Source: Dinoroseobacter shibae DFL 12 = DSM 16493
GTDB taxonomy: Bacteria > Pseudomonadota > Alphaproteobacteria > Rhodobacterales > Rhodobacteraceae
NCBI RefSeq assembly: GCF_000018145.1
Contig: NC_009952.1
Location: 3,224,001-3,288,000 of the forward strand
DNA length: 64,000 nt
Reading direction: 5' to 3'
Shown: positions 61,069-64,000 of the stretch, piece after piece
How the letters are laid out: every line of letters begins with the position of its first letter
How positions within the stretch are numbered: the stretch's first letter is position 1
Notes under the pieces: generated by a model
The model's input: only the letters and a program-made list of their open reading frames with translations
Databases searched by the model: none
What the model was told of the DNA's origin: nothing
Position numbers and translations under genes: made by a program

Positions 61069-62309
61069 TGCGCGCCCTTCTCTGCCTCTGGATCGCCCTG
61101 CTCCTGCCGTCCGCCGCCGCGGCCCAGGACCCGCAAGTGCGGCTCGAACTTGCGGCCGAGGAGACCGAGATCGGCCAACCGCTGATCCTGCGGCTTACCG
61201 TGCTCGTGCCCAGCTTCATGCCCGACCCGCCGTCCTTGCCCAGCTTCGAGATCCCCGACCTGATGGTGCGGCTCAACGATCGCGCCACAACCCCCACCAG
61301 CCAGCAGGTCGATGGCGAAACCTGGTCCGGCATCACCCGCAGCTACAGCCTTTATCCGATGATCCCCGGCCCTTTCGTGCTGCCTCCGCAAGAGGTCGCG
61401 ATCACCTATGCCGCGGACGGCGCGACCCCGGAAACCACCACGGTGATGACCGAAGAAATCCGGTTCGAGGCGATCCTGCCCGAGGGGGCCGAGGGACTGG
61501 ACCCGCCCCTGATCGCCTCCGACCTGACCGCAACGCAGCAGATCACCCTCCCCGAAGGCGACCTGACCGTGGGCGACGCGATCACCCGCCAGATCGTGGT
61601 GAAGATCGAAGGCACCCCGCCACTCTTCATCCCGCCCCTGATGGGCACCGAGGGCACCGAAACCCTGCGCCCCTACCCCAAGGAGCCGGTACTGGAGGAG
61701 TCCGAGAACCGCGGGATCCTGTCGGGCACACGCACCGAAACCGTCACCTACGTGGCCCTGGCCGAAGGCACCGCCACCCTGCCGCCCCTCAGCCTGTCCT
61801 GGTACAACCTGTCCTCCAAGGCGGTGGAAACCATCGAGCTCGACGGCACCACGGTCGAGGTCGCCGCCGGCCCCCCCGCCCCATTCCGTCCGGACCCGGG
61901 CCAGATCGCGGGCTGGCTTCTGGCCCTGATCGCCATGGGCAGCGCGGCGTTTTTCGGCTGGCGGCGGTTCGGCCCCGGCCTGCGCGCGCGGGCAAGGGCC
62001 CGCCGCGCGGCGCGGCAGCTCTCCGAGGCGCACCTCTACAAGACCCTGGAACAGGCCGTCGGGGCCCGCGACCTCACCTTGAGCCTGCAGGCGCTGCGCC
62101 TTTACGAAACGCACCACCCCGAGGCCCGAAGGCCCGCCGATCTCGACGCGGCCCTCCATGCGGTCACGGAAATCAGGTTCGGCCGCGCCACGCTCGATCA
62201 AGGCGCGATCAGCGCCCGCTGGGCCGCGCTGCACAAGGCCCTGCCGGGCCTGCGCCCCCACCGCGTGCACAAGGCCGAACAGACCCTGCCAGCGCTCAAT
62301 CCGTTCTAG
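61065..62309 (+). CDS. batD: BatD-like periplasmic protein
   Basis: 414 aa. Signal peptide (about 1-20, AAAAQDP), tandem beta-sandwich domains (LELAAEETEIGQPLILRLTV, then LPEGDLTVGDAITRQIVVKI), one membrane helix (about 283-303) and a basic cytoplasmic helical tail (about 305-414). This is PF13584 BatD ('oxygen tolerance') architecture. It closes the MoxR operon; the citryl-CoA lyase-like gene is convergent 18 bp away. A small hairpin overlaps its stop. Confidence 0.9.
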   Translation: MMRALLCLWIALLLPSAAAAQDPQVRLELAAEETEIGQPLILRLTVLVPSFMPDPPSLPSFEIPDLMVRLNDRATTPTSQQVDGETWSGITRSYSLYPMIPGPFVLPPQEVAITYAADGATPETTTVMTEEIRFEAILPEGAEGLDPPLIASDLTATQQITLPEGDLTVGDAITRQIVVKIEGTPPLFIPPLMGTEGTETLRPYPKEPVLEESENRGILSGTRTETVTYVALAEGTATLPPLSLSWYNLSSKAVETIELDGTTVEVAAGPPAPFRPDPGQIAGWLLALIAMGSAAFFGWRRFGPGLRARARARRAARQLSEAHLYKTLEQAVGARDLTLSLQALRLYETHHPEARRPADLDAALHAVTEIRFGRATLDQGAISARWAALHKALPGLRPHRVHKAEQTLPALNPF

Positions 62310-62327
62310 GGCGCGCACGCCCCGCGC

Positions 62328-63092
62328 TCAGGGCCCATCATAGGTCCAGCGATATTGGGGCGGGGTCGGCCCCTTGTTGCGCCCGCGCTGTTGTTGCTGC
62401 TCCCAGGCATGGGCGAGGATCCCCACCGACCGCGAGAGGCAGAACAGCCCTCGTGCGAGTGGCGGGGCAAAGCCCAGCTCGGCATAGATCACCGCCGTTG
62501 CGCCGTCGATATTCATCGGGATCGGCCGACCCTTGCGTGCGGCCAGTTCCGCCTCCACCGCTTCGCCCAGCGCCATGAACGCGCCGGAACACGCGCCTGC
62601 GGCGACCGCCTCCCGGGTCAGCGCCATAAGCCGCGGTGCGCGCGGATCGACCGGTGTGTGAAACCGGTGGCCATAGCCCGGAATGATCTTGCCCCGCGCC
62701 GCGATCCAGCCGTCGAGCCCCGCCGCGACACTTTCGGCCCGCCGCAGCGCATGGAACATCTCCACCGCCTGCTCGCCTGCGCCGCCATGCACATCGCCCA
62801 GCATGTTGACCGCCGTTGCCATGGCATTGTTCAGGGGCAGACCACAGGTCACCGCCATCCGCGCCGCCGCGATGGAGGGCGCCTGCGGCCCGTGATCCAC
62901 CGCCGAGACCAATGCGGCTTCGAACAGCCGCGCCTGCGCCGGGTCAGGCCGGTCGCCCCGCACCATCAGCCAGATCATCTCGGCAAAGCCGACCTGTCCG
63001 ATCAACTCCTGGATCGGGATGCCGCGCAGATGGATGCGCCCCGGCTCCATGTCGATGATCTCGGTCCGCCACCAGTCGGCCACATCGCTCAT
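62328..63092 (-). CDS. Citryl-CoA lyase-type (short citrate-synthase-fold) protein
   Basis: 254 aa, much shorter than citrate synthase (about 430 aa) and comparable to the C-terminal lyase part of ATP-citrate lyase. Catalytic residues are conserved: His in DVHGGAGEQAVEMFHALR, His in IPGYGHRFHTPVDPRA and Asp in MNIDGATAVIYAELG. It should form or cleave a C-C bond between acetyl-CoA and an oxo-acid; citryl-CoA or a related (methyl)malyl/citramalyl-CoA is possible. It overlaps the CoA-transferase stop by 4 bases, suggesting that the transferase supplies its CoA-thioester substrate. Confidence 0.85.
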   Translation of the reverse strand: MSDVADWWRTEIIDMEPGRIHLRGIPIQELIGQVGFAEMIWLMVRGDRPDPAQARLFEAALVSAVDHGPQAPSIAAARMAVTCGLPLNNAMATAVNMLGDVHGGAGEQAVEMFHALRRAESVAAGLDGWIAARGKIIPGYGHRFHTPVDPRAPRLMALTREAVAAGACSGAFMALGEAVEAELAARKGRPIPMNIDGATAVIYAELGFAPPLARGLFCLSRSVGILAHAWEQQQQRGRNKGPTPPQYRWTYDGP

Positions 63093-64000
63093 ATCACGCC
63101 CTCCGCGCGCAAGGCTGCTATCTCCGCCCCGGGCACTCCCAGTTCTGCCAGAACCCGCTCCGTATCCGCGCCCAAGGTCGGGGGCGGCGCATCCGGAACC
63201 GGACGCCGCCCATCCACTCGACAGGGGGCGCCCGCAAGCGGCAAGCGTTCCTCTGCCAACGCCACTTCCGCGATCAACCCCGACTGCTCGGCCAGCGCCT
63301 CGGGCACGGTCATCACCTGCCCCGCGGGCACACCGAGCGCGTTCAACTCCGCCACCCAGTCCCGCGCCGCCCGGGTGGTCAACACGCGCTCCAACTCCGC
63401 GCGCAGGGCGTCGCGATGGGCCTTGCGCGCCTCCCGCGTGGCATAATCCGGATGGCGCAGCAGCGCCTCCAACCCCAGGTGCCGGGCGAGGCTTTCCCAC
63501 TGGCTGTCCCGGTTCGCGGCGATGTTGATCGGCTGATCCGCGGTCGCGAAGGTGCCCGACGGGGCGGAGGTCGTATTCTCATTGCCATGGGGTGCAGGCG
63601 CGACCCCTCCGATCAGGTAGTTCGACACGACCCAACCCATGCTCGACAACAGCGCCTCTGTCATCGACACGTCCAGAAACGCCCCACGGGGCCGGGCATT
63701 CAGCGCCGCGGCAATGGCGAAAGCCGCGGTCATGCCCCCGAACGTGTCGGCCACCGGATAGCCCACCCTGCAAGGCGCAGTCTCCGGCGCGCCGGTGATC
63801 GACATCACCCCCGAAACCCCCTGCACGATCTGGTCGTAGGCCGGGTCATCCTTGCGCGGCCCGTCCTGCCCGAACCCGGAAATCGCACAATAGACCAGCT
63901 CGGGATTATCCAGCCGCAGCACGTCGTAGCCGAGCCCCAACCGGTCCATCACCCCGGGCCGGAAGTTCTCCACCAGCACATCAGCCCCCGCCACCAGCCG
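63089..64000 (-). CDS. CaiB/BaiF class III CoA-transferase, N-terminus outside window
   Basis: 303 codons visible; the frame is still open at position 64000, so the N-terminal part (about 80-100 residues by family length) is missing. Visible motifs are VLVENFRPGVMDRLGLGYDV, ISGFGQDGPRKDDPAYDQIV with the family's catalytic-Asp region, GVSGVMSITG and VGYPVADTFGGMTAAFAIAA. Class III transferases move CoA between acyl-CoA and free acids via an aspartyl-CoA intermediate. The substrate is unknown. It is the upstream partner of the citryl-CoA lyase-type gene. The GTG at 63994 is internal, not the true start. Confidence 0.9.
   Translation of the reverse strand, partial: RLVAGADVLVENFRPGVMDRLGLGYDVLRLDNPELVYCAISGFGQDGPRKDDPAYDQIVQGVSGVMSITGAPETAPCRVGYPVADTFGGMTAAFAIAAALNARPRGAFLDVSMTEALLSSMGWVVSNYLIGGVAPAPHGNENTTSAPSGTFATADQPINIAANRDSQWESLARHLGLEALLRHPDYATREARKAHRDALRAELERVLTTRAARDWVAELNALGVPAGQVMTVPEALAEQSGLIAEVALAEERLPLAGAPCRVDGRRPVPDAPPPTLGADTERVLAELGVPGAEIAALRAEGVI

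Overview
The window reads as chromosome of a high-GC alphaproteobacterium of the Rhodobacteraceae (Roseobacter group). The pointers are the aa3 oxidase subunit IV mini-protein, the phaA-phaB pair, a class II glutamate-cysteine ligase, ETF-ubiquinone oxidoreductase, a TIGR02302/DUF4175 protein, an alphaproteobacterial-type uracil-DNA glycosylase and a pyrB-linked dihydroorotase homologue of the type I recall from this family. Coding is very dense, with many 4-base ATGA/GTGA overlaps. I see no prophage, insertion sequence, CRISPR array, tRNA or rRNA.

Layout. 0-10 kb: ftsX(end)-ftsE, a zinc-ribbon protein, then a leftward operon argH > small lipoprotein > LptM-like lipoprotein > DUF2834 > lysA > TIGR02302 protein, followed by a TlpA thioredoxin, tag and an EAL protein. 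10-15 kb: phaA-phaB, a probable 46-aa gene, a LysR regulator, DUF465, an N6-adenine methyltransferase and DUF2007. 15-23 kb: polyprenyl synthase, ispE, a TPR protein, ETF-QO, greA, a membrane protein and azlCD. 23-29 kb: a two-gene RND efflux system and a stand-alone DsbD-N-like domain. 29-35 kb: yqgE, sua5, acyl-CoA dehydrogenase plus metallo-hydrolase, COX subunit IV, a permuted-papain-like lipoprotein and moaB. 35-40.5 kb: UDG, then pyrB, two small membrane proteins, a degenerate dihydroorotase, plsY and DUF805. 40.5-50.5 kb: gshA, rsmE, ubiA, an OmpA-like protein, moaE-moaD-pgsA, rluA, lysE and a DsbA-like protein.

50.5-62.3 kb is the most distinctive block. A Crp-family regulator and an eight-heme cytochrome c carrying HEAT/TPR-like repeats are transcribed leftward. 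Divergent from them run a sulfatase with a CTAGR active site, a secreted HAD phosphatase-like protein and a tight MoxR-DUF58-DUF4381-VWA-VWA/TPR-BatD operon. MoxR/VWA systems are associated with maturation of envelope enzymes, so the sulfatase or the cytochrome could be a client. That is inference only.

62.3-64 kb: a citrate-synthase-fold lyase (citryl-CoA lyase type) translationally coupled to a class III CoA-transferase that runs off the window end.

Recurring themes are translational coupling, divergent genes with start codons only about 30-55 bp apart, and family members that have lost catalytic or metal-binding residues (dihydroorotase, UDG, second VWA protein).
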